A stretch of 64,000 nucleotides of DNA from Segetibacter sp. (GCA_028288485.1 JAQBNO010000148.1:17597-81596), one strand, 5' to 3'; shown: positions 18,953 through 28,178, numbered from the stretch's first letter. A program made the numbers and translations. Notes: generated by a model not told the origin, from the letters alone.

Positions 18953-21727
18953 ATGTTTAAATCTTTCTTTGCTGTCATTTTTCTTTTTGTCTCTTTATCC
19001 GCTATTAGCCAGAAAACGCAGGTGGTCAATCTTACATGCGAATACAAGGTTAACCCTTCAGGTATTGAAGCTTTATCGCCAAAGTTTTCGTGGGAACTGA
19101 AAAGCGATCAAAGGAATGTTTCGCAAACCGCGTATCGTATTTTAGTTTCCGACAGCCCTGAGTTCCTTAAGGCTAATGTTGGTAATGTTTGGGATTCGAA
19201 AAAGGTAAGTTCTTTCCAATCCATACAGGTTAATTATATCGGGAAAACATTACAACCTGCAAAAGTCTATTACTGGAAATTGATGGTTTGGGACAACAAA
19301 AACCAAACTTCTGCCTGGAGCAAATCAGCTACCTGGCAAATGGGACTGCTAACGGCGCAAGACTGGAAAAATGCCAAATGGATCGCTTACGAAAGATTAC
19401 CAGACTCAAACATTAATATTCTGCCGACAGACGGAAAAAAAGATAAGTATGAAGGCGCAAATATTTTGCCTTTGCTTCGTAAAGGTTTCAGAATTAGTAA
19501 GCCCGTAAAAAAAGCTACGATGTTCATTACCGGCCTCGGACATTTTGAGATGAGCCTGAATGGCCAAAAGGTAGGCGATAACTTTTTAGATGCAGGATGG
19601 ACGAAGTATGACAAACAAGCTTTGTATGTACCGTTCGATGTAACCGATCAGTTAAAGCAAGGCGAGAATGCGCTGGGTGTTATGTTGGGAAATGGCTTTT
19701 ATTATGTTCCCCCTGTACCATCTCGTTACCGTAAATTAAAAGTAGCTTTTGGTTATCCAAAAATGATTTGTCGCCTGGCTGTTGAATACAAAGACGGATC
19801 TACCGAAAACATAGTTAGCGATGAGTCGTGGAAAACAGCTTCCGGCCCTGTAACATTTTCCAGCATTTACGGTGGTGAAGATTACGATGCAAACCTTGAG
19901 CAACGCGGATGGGATGCGCCGAAATTTAATGATGAAGCATGGAAAACTGTTCTTGTAGTAGACGGTCCTCCAACCCTCAATTCTCAAATGGCTGAACCTG
20001 TAAAGGTGATGGAAACGTTCACTCCGAAAAAAGTTACGTCACTACAGCCAAATTCATGGGTCTTTGATCTTGGTCAAAATGCATCAGGCATCCCCGAGAT
20101 CACGGTAAGAGGGAAAAAAGGAGATACGGTTAGAATTATACCGGCTGAATTGCTAAAAGAGGATGGTTCTGCAAATCAAAGAGCCAGTGGTTCTCCATTT
20201 TATTTGCAGTACATTTTAAAAGGGGAAGGAACAGAAACATGGCGGCCGCGTTTCACATACTATGGTTATCGTTACCTGCAAATAAATGGAGCAGTTCCAA
20301 ACGGAGAAAGTAACCCGCAAAATCTTCCTGTACTCGAAGAGGTTAAAGGTTTACATATCCGCAACTCAGCAAACAGTGCAGGAACATTCAACAGTTCATT
20401 TGACCTGTTTAACCGTACCCATACACTCATCGACTGGGCTATCAGGAGTAATATGGTAAGCTTGTTTACCGATTGCCCTCACCGTGAAAAACTGGGCTGG
20501 CTCGAAGAAGCCCATCTAATGGGCAACTCTGTCCGCTTTAATTACGACATAACAAATCTCTGCCGTAAAAACGTACAGGATATGATGTACTCGGAAACGC
20601 CTGAAGGGCTGATACCGGAAATTGCCCCTGAATACGTGAAGTTTGAGTGGGGTGGAGACATGTTCAGGGATTCTCCCGAGTGGGGGAGTAATGGAATTAT
20701 AATGCCCTGGTACATGTACAAATGGTATGGCGATAAACAGGTGCTTGAGAAAAGTTACCCGATGATGCAACGGTATGCAGATTACCTTTTGAAGAAGGGT
20801 AAAAATTATATTCTCTCACAGGGACTTGGTGACTGGTACGATCTCGGTCCGAAGGCACCTGGTGTTTCTCAATTAACGCCTATGGGCATTACCGGTACTG
20901 CCATTTATTATTACGATCTGAATATCTTAAGCCAGGTTGCCCGCCTTTTAGGCAAACCCCAGGACGCCGTTAAGTATGATAAGTTGGCAGTGGCAGTCAG
21001 GGAAGCATTCAACAAAACCTTCTTTAACAAAGAAACCAAGCAGTATGGTACAGGCAGCCAGGCAGCAAACGCAATGGCAGTGTATATGAAGCTTGTAGAA
21101 TCGCAATACAAACAAGCTGTTGTTGATAACATTGTAAAAGACATTCGTTCCCGAAACAACAGCCTTACAGCAGGAGACATTGGTTATCGCTACCTTCTCA
21201 GAGTACTTGAACAGGAAGGCAGATCGGATGTGATATTCGATATGAACAGCCGTTCCGACGTGCCGGGTTATGGTTATCAACTGGCAAAAGGTGCAACAGC
21301 ACTTACCGAGTCATGGCAGGCATATCCTACCGCCTCGAATAACCATTTTATGCTTGGTCATTTAATGGAGTGGTTTTACACCGGCCTTGCAGGAATTAAC
21401 CAGTCTGAAAGATCTGTTGCTTATAAAGACATTGTAATAAACCCACAGATTGTAGGAACGGTTACTAGTGCAAAAGCTACGTATCAATCGCTCTATGGCA
21501 CCATTCTTTCGCAATGGACAAAAGATAATAATACGATTGAACTAACCACTGAAATTCCAGCAAATACAACTGCTACAATCATACTTCCGGCTTCTGTTAA
21601 TGCCGAGGTATTGGAAGGTGGCAAAGCTGTTAAAGGAAGAACGGGTATTCAATTTACAGGAATAAAGGATGGTAAAGCGGTAATAAAAGTAGGTTCGGGT
21701 AAGTACAGGTTTACCGTAAAATCGTAA
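18953..21727 (+). CDS. GH78 alpha-L-rhamnosidase
   Basis: A 924-residue exported enzyme. I chose the ATG at 18953 because it begins a good signal peptide (MFKSFFAVIFLFVSLSAISQ), whereas the in-frame ATG at 18923 adds polar residues and lies in an inverted repeat. The order fits GH78: fibronectin-like N-terminal domain (ALSPKFSWELKSDQR), the N-terminal rhamnosidase beta domain (GLGHFEMSLNGQKVGD), a second beta domain (WVFDLGQNASGIPEITVRGK), then the six-hairpin catalytic domain with DCPHREKLGWLEE at about residues 507-519, and a C-terminal beta domain. The acidic residues of that motif are in the GH78 active-site region. It would release terminal alpha-L-rhamnose in the periplasm, complementing the GH106 enzyme. 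Confidence 0.93.
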   Translation: MFKSFFAVIFLFVSLSAISQKTQVVNLTCEYKVNPSGIEALSPKFSWELKSDQRNVSQTAYRILVSDSPEFLKANVGNVWDSKKVSSFQSIQVNYIGKTLQPAKVYYWKLMVWDNKNQTSAWSKSATWQMGLLTAQDWKNAKWIAYERLPDSNINILPTDGKKDKYEGANILPLLRKGFRISKPVKKATMFITGLGHFEMSLNGQKVGDNFLDAGWTKYDKQALYVPFDVTDQLKQGENALGVMLGNGFYYVPPVPSRYRKLKVAFGYPKMICRLAVEYKDGSTENIVSDESWKTASGPVTFSSIYGGEDYDANLEQRGWDAPKFNDEAWKTVLVVDGPPTLNSQMAEPVKVMETFTPKKVTSLQPNSWVFDLGQNASGIPEITVRGKKGDTVRIIPAELLKEDGSANQRASGSPFYLQYILKGEGTETWRPRFTYYGYRYLQINGAVPNGESNPQNLPVLEEVKGLHIRNSANSAGTFNSSFDLFNRTHTLIDWAIRSNMVSLFTDCPHREKLGWLEEAHLMGNSVRFNYDITNLCRKNVQDMMYSETPEGLIPEIAPEYVKFEWGGDMFRDSPEWGSNGIIMPWYMYKWYGDKQVLEKSYPMMQRYADYLLKKGKNYILSQGLGDWYDLGPKAPGVSQLTPMGITGTAIYYYDLNILSQVARLLGKPQDAVKYDKLAVAVREAFNKTFFNKETKQYGTGSQAANAMAVYMKLVESQYKQAVVDNIVKDIRSRNNSLTAGDIGYRYLLRVLEQEGRSDVIFDMNSRSDVPGYGYQLAKGATALTESWQAYPTASNNHFMLGHLMEWFYTGLAGINQSERSVAYKDIVINPQIVGTVTSAKATYQSLYGTILSQWTKDNNTIELTTEIPANTTATIILPASVNAEVLEGGKAVKGRTGIQFTGIKDGKAVIKVGSGKYRFTVKS

Positions 21728-21779
21728 AATTTTGAAAGAGTTTTTTGGTTACCGGCGTGAGAATATAATGATGCTTTTC

Positions 21780-21798
21780 TTGCGTCGCACTCTTGTAC
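21780..21798 (+). repeat. Dispersed intergenic element, GCGTCGC subtype
   Basis: ttgcgtcgcactcttgtac. This is the subtype with gcgtcgcactc instead of gtgtcactcac; it matches the copies at 58950 and 63063 closely. Confidence 0.8.
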
Positions 21799-21862
21799 CC
21801 AAGGGAATTCTATGGGGCAATAAGGCCGCCGAGAACCGCGATGAAAAGAGGTATTAGTCTCC

Positions 21863-21905
21863 GTGGTTCTCCAAAACTCTGTGGTTCTCGGTGGTTCTCT
21901 GTGGT
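21863..21905. repeat. GTGGTTCTC direct-repeat array
   Basis: Units gtggttctc at 21863-21871, 21881-21889 and 21891-21899, followed by a partial gtggtg at 21901. Spacing is irregular, 18 then 10 bases. It is non-coding in any convincing frame. Confidence 0.7.
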
Positions 21906-22037
21906 GCACCCTTCATTTGCCTGTCTACGGCTTTTGTCGCATATTGAATTGAAACGGCTCAGTCATTTCTGCTGGCAACCGGTCGGTATTGAATCGACAT
22001 ACGGAAAAAGTCGCCAAAAGATATAGAGATGAACGGA

Positions 22038-22050
22038 TTGCGACGCAACG
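22038..22050 (-). repeat. Dispersed intergenic element, core only
   Basis: ttgcgacgcaacg, the inverted core (cgttgcgtcgcaa) of the dispersed element family; the gtac end is missing. Confidence 0.55.
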
Positions 22051-22174
22051 GCTGATGCTATGAAAAACAAAGGTTGGTAACAAAATAAAAGTTGGTTCTC
22101 TAATTCTCATTCCCGGGTTAACATTTTATTTCATAACAATAATTGCTGAATAAATGGTATTTCAATTTCTGACT

Positions 22175-23287
22175 ATGAACAATACAAAGAAGTTTTTGAT
22201 TTTAATCTCGACCATTCTCTCGTCGGTGTTATTAACACAAGCCCAGGAGGCGGGTAGGAAAGTGCCTGATAATATCATGCAGCAGGTGCACGAAGAAGTA
22301 AAAACGCCCTATAAATATGGGCTGGTGATGATCCCTCCAAACGACAGTAAAAAGTTGGATTGTCCTACGATTTTTAAAAAGGGTAAAAACTGGTTCATGA
22401 CCTATATTATTTTTGACGGGAGGGGGTATGAAACCTGGCTGGCTAAAAGCAAAGACCTGTTGAACTGGACGAATATGGGAAGGATCATGTCTTTCACTGA
22501 TACCACTACCTGGGACTCTAACCAGAAAGCCGGCTACAACGCTTTGCAGGATTTGAAATGGGGCGGTAATTATAAACTGCAAAGGTTTAACGATAAATAC
22601 TGGATGTCTTATTTCGGCGGAAATACGAGGGGTTATGAGGCCGGCCTGCTTTCGTTAGGAATGGCCTTTACCGACAAAGATCCTTCAAGGGTTCATGAGT
22701 GGCAAAGGCTTGATTCGCCTATATTAAAAGCTACGGATAAAGATGCGCGATGGTACGACAACAGCACGATGTATAAATGTTCGGTGATATGGGATAAGGA
22801 CAAAAATACAGGTCACCCGTTTATTATGTACTATAATGCACGAGGAGATAGTATCAACCCGGCAAGGGGTGCAGAACGTATCAGCATGGCTGTATCTGAT
22901 GATATGGTTAAATGGAAACGGTATGGCGATACGCCGGTTATAAACCATCATAAGGGAATATCCGGCGACGCCGTTATTCAAAAGATGGGCAACTTATACG
23001 TGATGTTTTATTTCGGCGCTTTCTGGAAAGAAAGACAAGGTGAAGGTGCTTTCAACAGGTTCGCCTGTTCTTATGATCTTAAAACATGGACCGACTGGCA
23101 GGGGGTAGATTTAATAAAGCCGTCGGAGCCATACGATGAAACATTTGCGCACAAGTCGTTTGTAGTTAAACATAAAGGTGTGGTATATCATTATTATTGT
23201 GCAGTAAATAAAAAGGAACAACGTGGAATTGCGGTAGCAACATCTAAAGACATTGGAAAAACTACATTGATGTTCGCGACCAAGTAA
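22175..23287 (+). CDS. Secreted five-bladed beta-propeller glycosidase-like protein, copy 1
   Basis: A 370-residue protein starting with a signal peptide (MNNTKKFLILISTILSSVLL) that ends near TQAQE. The upstream in-frame ATG at 22154 would add a short extension and is less likely. Blocks such as KLDCPTIFKKGKNWFMTYII, GYETWLAKSKDLLNW, WYDNSTMYK and KGISGDAVIQKMGNLYVMFY look like blades of a five-bladed beta-propeller of the GH43/GH117/GH130 fold group, with Asp and Glu residues near the blade starts. I cannot assign the CAZy family. The next gene encodes a clear paralogue. In a rhamnosidase locus it may remove another side-chain sugar exposed after rhamnose is gone. Confidence 0.75.
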   Translation: MNNTKKFLILISTILSSVLLTQAQEAGRKVPDNIMQQVHEEVKTPYKYGLVMIPPNDSKKLDCPTIFKKGKNWFMTYIIFDGRGYETWLAKSKDLLNWTNMGRIMSFTDTTTWDSNQKAGYNALQDLKWGGNYKLQRFNDKYWMSYFGGNTRGYEAGLLSLGMAFTDKDPSRVHEWQRLDSPILKATDKDARWYDNSTMYKCSVIWDKDKNTGHPFIMYYNARGDSINPARGAERISMAVSDDMVKWKRYGDTPVINHHKGISGDAVIQKMGNLYVMFYFGAFWKERQGEGAFNRFACSYDLKTWTDWQGVDLIKPSEPYDETFAHKSFVVKHKGVVYHYYCAVNKKEQRGIAVATSKDIGKTTLMFATK

Positions 23288-23356
23288 TTAAACTAAACAC
23301 CCCTGGGATACCGGTAAATATTGTTTCAACCTGCCTGCAAATAAGCCAATTGTATT

Positions 23357-24454
23357 ATGAATCTTCGGAAAACCTCATTTATTCTCTATTCTTTCATTCT
23401 TGTTTCCGAAATGGTGTTTGGCCAGGATAGTAATAATAGGGTGCCGGATTCTATAATGCAGGCGACTTACAATGAAATTAAAACCCCCTACAAATACGGA
23501 CTTGTATTAGTTCCGGAACACGACTCCCTTAAAATGGATTGCCGGAGTGTATTCAGGAAGGGCGATAACTGGTATATGACGTATGTTGTTTTTGACGGCC
23601 GCGGATATGAAACCTGGCTGGCAGAAAGCAAAGACCTATTGCAGTGGAAGATACTAGGAAAGATCATGTCTTTTTCTCAAACCCCTACATGGGATGAAAA
23701 TCAGAAAGCGGGGTCTTTTGCATTGCAGGACTATGAGTGGGGAGGCCGTTATACATTGAAAAAGTATAAGAAAAAGTATTGGATGTCATATTTTGGAGGT
23801 AACTCTAAAGGTTATGAAGCAGGGTTGCTTTCAATTAGCATGGCATACACTGATAAAGATCCCTCATCGGTTCACGAATGGGGCCGGTTAAGTAAACCGG
23901 TTTTAAAATCAACAGATACAGATGTGCGATGGTGGGAGAACAGCACGATGTACAAAAATATCGTAATAGAGGATAAGGACAGGATAACAGGATCTCGTTT
24001 TGTAATGTATTACAATGCAAGAGGCGATAGCATTAACCCGCAAAGGGGAAGCGAAAGAATAGGGATGGCTTTGTCAAATGATATGATTGACTGGAAGAGA
24101 TTTCTTAAAGAACCGGTACTAAACCATCATAAGGGAATAACCGGTAATGCGTACATCCAAAAAATAAAAGATTTGTATGTGATGTTTTATTTTGGTGCTT
24201 TCTGGCCGGGAACAAAAGGCGCTTTCAATCGTTTTGCCTGTTCTTACGATCTTATAAACTGGACTGACTGGAAGGGGGCGAATTTAATTGAGCCATCAGA
24301 AACCTACGATGACCTGTTTGCACATAAGTCGATTGTTGTAAAGCATAAAGGGGTAGTATATCATTTCTATTGTGCAGTAAATAAAAAGGAACAACGAGGC
24401 ATTGCAGTAGCAACATCTAAGGACTTAGGTAAAAGCAAAATGAGTTTTAAATAA
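23357..24454 (+). CDS. Secreted five-bladed beta-propeller glycosidase-like protein, copy 2
   Basis: A 365-residue paralogue of the preceding gene, collinear along the whole length. It has a signal peptide (residues 1-22, ending VFGQD). Shared blocks include TPYKYGLV, DGRGYETWLAESKDL, MYYNARGDSINP, NHHKGITGNAYIQK, and the C-terminal VYHFYCAVNKKEQRGIAVATSKD. It starts 69 bases after copy 1 in the same direction, so the pair is a tandem duplication within one operon. Candidate catalytic acids are conserved between the copies, suggesting both are active, perhaps on different linkages. The CAZy family is uncertain. Confidence 0.75.
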   Translation: MNLRKTSFILYSFILVSEMVFGQDSNNRVPDSIMQATYNEIKTPYKYGLVLVPEHDSLKMDCRSVFRKGDNWYMTYVVFDGRGYETWLAESKDLLQWKILGKIMSFSQTPTWDENQKAGSFALQDYEWGGRYTLKKYKKKYWMSYFGGNSKGYEAGLLSISMAYTDKDPSSVHEWGRLSKPVLKSTDTDVRWWENSTMYKNIVIEDKDRITGSRFVMYYNARGDSINPQRGSERIGMALSNDMIDWKRFLKEPVLNHHKGITGNAYIQKIKDLYVMFYFGAFWPGTKGAFNRFACSYDLINWTDWKGANLIEPSETYDDLFAHKSIVVKHKGVVYHFYCAVNKKEQRGIAVATSKDLGKSKMSFK

Positions 24455-24557
24455 CTAGGTGAGATATATGTCGCTATCTGCCTACATGGTAAAAAAAGAG
24501 CTTTAACAATATAGCGCAGTAGAGACATAGGGAAGCACATAAAAAAATTTGTAAACA

Positions 24558-25988
24558 ATGGGATCATCATCTTTTAAAATAGGTTTGTTTGGAATTGGAC
24601 TTGATACTTATTGGGACCAGTTTGCCGGGTTAAAAGACAGGCTGGAAGGTTATTTAAATGTTGTGCAAGGCAAGCTTATAAACATTCATCCTTCAATCGT
24701 AAATGCCGGTTTGGTAGATAATGCTGATAAAGCTTTTGAGGCAGGCCGCATGTTTCGACAACAGGATGTTGACCTCATTTTTTTATATGTTACCACTTAC
24801 GCATTGTCATCAACAGTATTACCGGTTGTGCAAAGAGCAAAAGTGCCGGTGATAATTTTAAACCTGGCTCCTGAAGCAGCAATTGACTATGCTTCATTCA
24901 ATTCGATGACCGACCGGACAAAGATGACCGGGGAGTGGCTTGCTTATTGTTCCGCATGCCCTGTTCCCGAGATAGCTAATGTCTTTAATCGAACAGGAAT
25001 AAAGTTTCACCAGATAACCGGTATGCTTCATGATGATGAAGAATGCTGGAACGAAGTTACAGAATGGGTGGAGGCTGCAAGAGTTGCCAATATCATGTTC
25101 TACAACCGGCTTGGCTGTATGGGTCACTATTACAGCGGTATGCTCGATATCTATACCGACCTTACTCAACAATATGCACATTTTGGCGGGCATATAGAAT
25201 TGCTTGAAGTAGAGGAACTAGCCGGTCTTCGTAAAGGAGTAACCGGCCAGGAAATGAAGCAACGAATGAAACTGTTTTATGAAGCCTTCGATGTACAGGA
25301 TGATTGCCCGCTGGAAGAGCTGGAAAAAGCCGCAGTTACCTCGGTTGCTCTTGAAAGGCTTGTGGAAATTCACAAGTTAGGTTCTATGGCCTACTACTAC
25401 AAGGGCACGGGTAACATCGACAATGAAGATGCAATCAATTCTATCATTCTCGGAAATTCACTTTTAACAGCTAACGGTGTTCCTGTTGCAGGTGAATATG
25501 AAATTAAGAATGCCCAGGCAATGAAGATCATGGACAGCTTTGGCGCCGGTGGTTCGTTTACCGAATATTATGCAATGGATTTTAAAGATGATGTGGTGCT
25601 GATGGGGCATGACGGCCCAGGTCATATTGTTATAGCAGAAGGGAAAACAAAAGTTCGCCCATTATACGTATATCATGGAAAGGTAGGTAAAGGCTTATCG
25701 GTAGAGATGTCGGTAAAAAATGGCCCGGTAACCCTGCTGTCGGTAGTGGAAAAAGGAAGTGGAAAACTAATGTTACTGGTAGCTGAGGGTGAATCTGTTC
25801 CCGGTCCTATACTTCAAATCGGCAATACCAACAGCAGGTATAAGTTCTCCATCGGCGCAAGGAACTTTGTGAACAAATGGAATAGTTACGGTCCTGCACA
25901 TCATTGCGCAGTTGGGGTTGGTCACATTAGTTCGAAAATTGAAAAGTTAGGCGCTTTGCTGAATATGGAAGTAATAAGAGTGTGCTAA
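24558..25988 (+). CDS. L-fucose/L-arabinose isomerase family protein
   Basis: A 476-residue cytoplasmic protein with no export signal. The N-terminal part, LFGIGLDTYWDQFAGLKDRL and DVDLIFLYVTTYALSSTVLP, matches the first domain of the arabinose/fucose isomerase fold. The later DSFGAGGSFTEYYAMDFKDD and LMGHDGPGHIVIAEGK correspond to the metal- and substrate-binding part. These enzymes interconvert aldoses and ketoses with a manganese ion. Located at the end of the rhamnoside locus 103 bases after the propeller pair, it likely isomerises a sugar freed by those enzymes. Neither a rhamnulose nor fuculose kinase nor an aldolase for deoxysugars is in this part of the window. The true substrate could be a pentose or hexose. 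Confidence 0.83.
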   Translation: MGSSSFKIGLFGIGLDTYWDQFAGLKDRLEGYLNVVQGKLINIHPSIVNAGLVDNADKAFEAGRMFRQQDVDLIFLYVTTYALSSTVLPVVQRAKVPVIILNLAPEAAIDYASFNSMTDRTKMTGEWLAYCSACPVPEIANVFNRTGIKFHQITGMLHDDEECWNEVTEWVEAARVANIMFYNRLGCMGHYYSGMLDIYTDLTQQYAHFGGHIELLEVEELAGLRKGVTGQEMKQRMKLFYEAFDVQDDCPLEELEKAAVTSVALERLVEIHKLGSMAYYYKGTGNIDNEDAINSIILGNSLLTANGVPVAGEYEIKNAQAMKIMDSFGAGGSFTEYYAMDFKDDVVLMGHDGPGHIVIAEGKTKVRPLYVYHGKVGKGLSVEMSVKNGPVTLLSVVEKGSGKLMLLVAEGESVPGPILQIGNTNSRYKFSIGARNFVNKWNSYGPAHHCAVGVGHISSKIEKLGALLNMEVIRVC

Positions 25989-26034
25989 CGATGATTATTT
26001 GCACCAGCCTTATTGTAAAGATGCTAAATGACAA

Positions 26035-26487
26035 TTAGCCCGGAGGCGATTTAGGCTTATACGTGGCAATATATCCGACTTCTGTTTCATGTATTTCAAA
26101 AATTACATTATTAATTTCCCATGCGTAAGCGTCTATCATTTCGCCAAATGGCATACCATATTTCTTTATGGTATTAGATAAAAATTTCGCACCCTGTTTC
26201 TTGTTTAGTATCAACAATAGGCGTGTTATGATTCCATTATCTGAAATTACAAATGCTTCCCTAATTGAAATATTACCTATATCAATAGCATTACGTTTCA
26301 ACTTTTGGGAAGTCCTTCCATCAGTTAGTTTGGTGCTTTTTTTTCCGTCAAGGAATTTAGTTACCGTTTTAATGTTCATTCCTGATTTTAAAGCTTCAGG
26401 ATTTATTTTATCTTCCTTAAAATACTTCAATGATGGATTAGAAAAAGCGAGTACCGGCATCATTAAAAAAAGCGTGATTAGTTTCAT
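26035..26487 (-). CDS. Hypothetical exported protein
   Basis: A 150-residue protein of no family I recognise. I start it at the ATG at 26487, since MKLITLFLMMPVLAFS is a clean signal peptide; a longer frame to 26538 adds a Lys/Asn-rich leader that spoils it. The mature part is basic and ends in a predicted mixed alpha/beta region with WEINNVIFEIHETEVGYIATY. It points toward the isomerase gene and is not part of its operon. Its function cannot be guessed from neighbours. Expression is uncertain, but the signal peptide and uninterrupted frame support a real gene. Confidence 0.55.
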   Translation of the reverse strand: MKLITLFLMMPVLAFSNPSLKYFKEDKINPEALKSGMNIKTVTKFLDGKKSTKLTDGRTSQKLKRNAIDIGNISIREAFVISDNGIITRLLLILNKKQGAKFLSNTIKKYGMPFGEMIDAYAWEINNVIFEIHETEVGYIATYKPKSPPG

Positions 26488-26599
26488 ATTTTTAATGGTA
26501 ATGTCAATGCAGTTTTTGATGTTAAAAAAAATAAACAAATACTCTTAAAAGTCAAAGGATGTAATGCTTCCATAGAAACACATGATAGAAGTGGTGAGC

Positions 26600-27060
26600 G
26601 ATGGGCGCTCAAACATGAACGACCTGTAAACGTAGTAAGAGGTTTTTCCAATCTCTTTGGATAATTAAAAATTGTTTCCTGAATTTTGGATTATCGGAAC
26701 CTGTTACTTCTTCTTTTAATGTTAAAACGAATGTTGTTCCTTTATCTACCTGACTTTCCGCTTCAATACGGCCTGGCAATGCTGTTATTTGCGTTTTTAA
26801 AGTAAAAAGCTCAGGACCTTGTCCTTTAGTTTGAGAACGCAATTTTTTGGTATAATCCCAAAATGCCGTCCTTGTTTCTTTTGATATCTATACCAACATT
26901 ATTCTCGGAGAAGAATAATAAAATCCTTCCGATTTCTTCTCTTGCCGTAGTAACATCAATTTGGAAGGTCGATTAGATGATCTATACCTTATTGCATCCG
27001 GCAATAGGTTTAGCAGAACTTCGGGATGAATGACTTCATCCACCACTCATATTTTCAGTC
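26600..27060 (-). pseudogene. Decayed histidine kinase C-terminus
   Basis: Reading the minus strand, three fragments in different frames line up with a kinase ATP-binding domain. One frame gives LLNLLPDAIRY near 27000, like the N-box LLNLLSNAIKY. A second gives SENNVGIDIKRNKDGIFGLY near 26860-26925, like a DNGxGID G1 box. A third gives KGQGPELFTLKTQITALPGRI and KGTTFVLTL down to about 26700, the G2 box and last strands. Stops and frameshifts separate the pieces, and no kinase N-terminal half was recognised upstream. It is a broken remnant, probably of a PAS-type kinase common in this phylum. Confidence 0.75.
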
Positions 27061-27238
27061 GAAGGCAGCAGAAGTTATTCCATAAAGTGAAAACTGAACG
27101 CCATCACTTATAAATTAGGATTGGTGTAAGTTATATTCTCACATGCGTATGGCTGCGGCACGCAGCCAATAGAAGGTTATTTGACAAACCTGTAAAGGTT
27201 TTTGATATTAGTACACGGGAGGAGCTAATGAACCACAC

Positions 27239-27682
27239 CTATAAAGCTTCTTTAGATATGGATTTCTTGTTGGCTAATTCATCAATGCCCTGTTCACTTT
27301 TTTTCTGACGCCATTCTTCTATGATCTTTTCAATTGTGCCGGGAAGTCTTGTAAGCTTGTCTTTATAAATATGGTGGTCGGCTCCTCCCTCGATAAAATC
27401 TTTCGCATCTTCTTCAGAAATCTCATTTGCAACGAGTATACAGGGGATCGGCAATTTTTTTGCCTCAATAACGTCCTGTACTTTAGAACAATTAAAAGAA
27501 GTTAACGGATGGTTACAAAGAACAATATCAGGGGAAAGTTGTTCTAAGGCATTTGAAAATTCTTCTTTATTATCAACAAAAAGATGTTCAAATTCTATTT
27601 TACTTTTCTTCAGTTCAGCTGCTGCCGGTTTCGCATCTGCAGCCGTGTTAACAAGGTGAAGGACCTTATACTTTAGGTTCAT
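27239..27682 (-). CDS. Atypical receiver-domain protein lacking the phosphoacceptor Asp
   Basis: A 147-residue single-domain protein with a CheY-like pattern of alternating strands and helices. The strand that should end in the phosphorylated aspartate reads DIVLCNHPL, placing Asn at that position. The acidic pair expected after strand 1 (KVLHLVNTAADAK) is also absent. The strand-5 lysine may be kept in HIYKDKLTRLP. It is thus a pseudo-receiver that probably cannot be phosphorylated in the usual way. It follows the PAS-domain gene by four bases and is likely co-expressed with it. It may bind a partner constitutively; that role is inferred. Confidence 0.72.
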   Translation of the reverse strand: MNLKYKVLHLVNTAADAKPAAAELKKSKIEFEHLFVDNKEEFSNALEQLSPDIVLCNHPLTSFNCSKVQDVIEAKKLPIPCILVANEISEEDAKDFIEGGADHHIYKDKLTRLPGTIEKIIEEWRQKKSEQGIDELANKKSISKEAL

Positions 27683-27686
27683 TCTA

Positions 27687-28178
27687 TTATTTCGTTATTT
27701 CGTTCTTTTTAAAAGAGCTTTGTTCCAGTTGTTCCCTAAGTAATTTATTTTCTGTTTCCAGTGCCTTTTGAATGGTAATATCGCGGCTAATTATTCCGAA
27801 TCCTCTTAATTTCCCCTCTATGTTATACATTGCAGTTATGATTGTATGTGCATGAAATGCAGTGCCGTTCTTTTTATACTTCCATTCCTCAGTTTCGAAC
27901 CTTCCATCGTCACGCGCCGTTTTTAAGTTACACCACGGTTGCCCCTTAGCTATTTGGTCGTGTGTATAAAATATTGAAATATGCTTTTCAATAATCTCTG
28001 CTAACGAGTAACCATAGATAAGTTGAGCTCCTGCATTCCAACTCATTATATTACCTGTTGTATCTATTATTATTACGGCATAACCTTCCAATTCAACAAA
28101 CAACCTTAACAGGTCTACCTTTACCTCCTGCAAACTCTCATCACTGAACTTAATAATATTATGTGCATAGCCTGACAT
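27687..28178 (-). CDS. Single PAS-domain protein
   Basis: A 163-residue cytoplasmic protein containing one PAS domain at about residues 25-140: GYAVIIIDTTGNIMSWNAGA, YGYSLAEIIEKHISIFYTHD, then EWKYKKNGTAFHAHTIITAM and RGFGIISRDITIQKAL with the typical PAC ending. A short coiled-coil-like tail (ETENKLLREQLEQ) follows and there is no kinase or output domain. It could be a sensor that works by binding another protein, most simply the pseudo-receiver encoded immediately downstream, four bases away. Alternatively it is the surviving N-terminal part of a former histidine kinase such as the broken one at 26600-27060, though its own stop looks clean. Confidence 0.8.
   Translation of the reverse strand: MSGYAHNIIKFSDESLQEVKVDLLRLFVELEGYAVIIIDTTGNIMSWNAGAQLIYGYSLAEIIEKHISIFYTHDQIAKGQPWCNLKTARDDGRFETEEWKYKKNGTAFHAHTIITAMYNIEGKLRGFGIISRDITIQKALETENKLLREQLEQSSFKKNEITK

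Larger units (their letters stand above)
21728..22174. other. Repeat-bearing intergenic stretch
   Basis: About 450 bases without a gene. It carries a dispersed element copy at 21780, an array of GTGGTTCTC units at 21863-21905, and the core of another dispersed element at 22038 in inverted orientation. The two elements flank the array. No promoter consensus stood out before the next gene. Confidence 0.6.

Noticed and set aside
26168..26548. 126-codon plus-strand frame
   Set aside because: It is the antisense of the exported hypothetical protein, whose signal peptide is clear.
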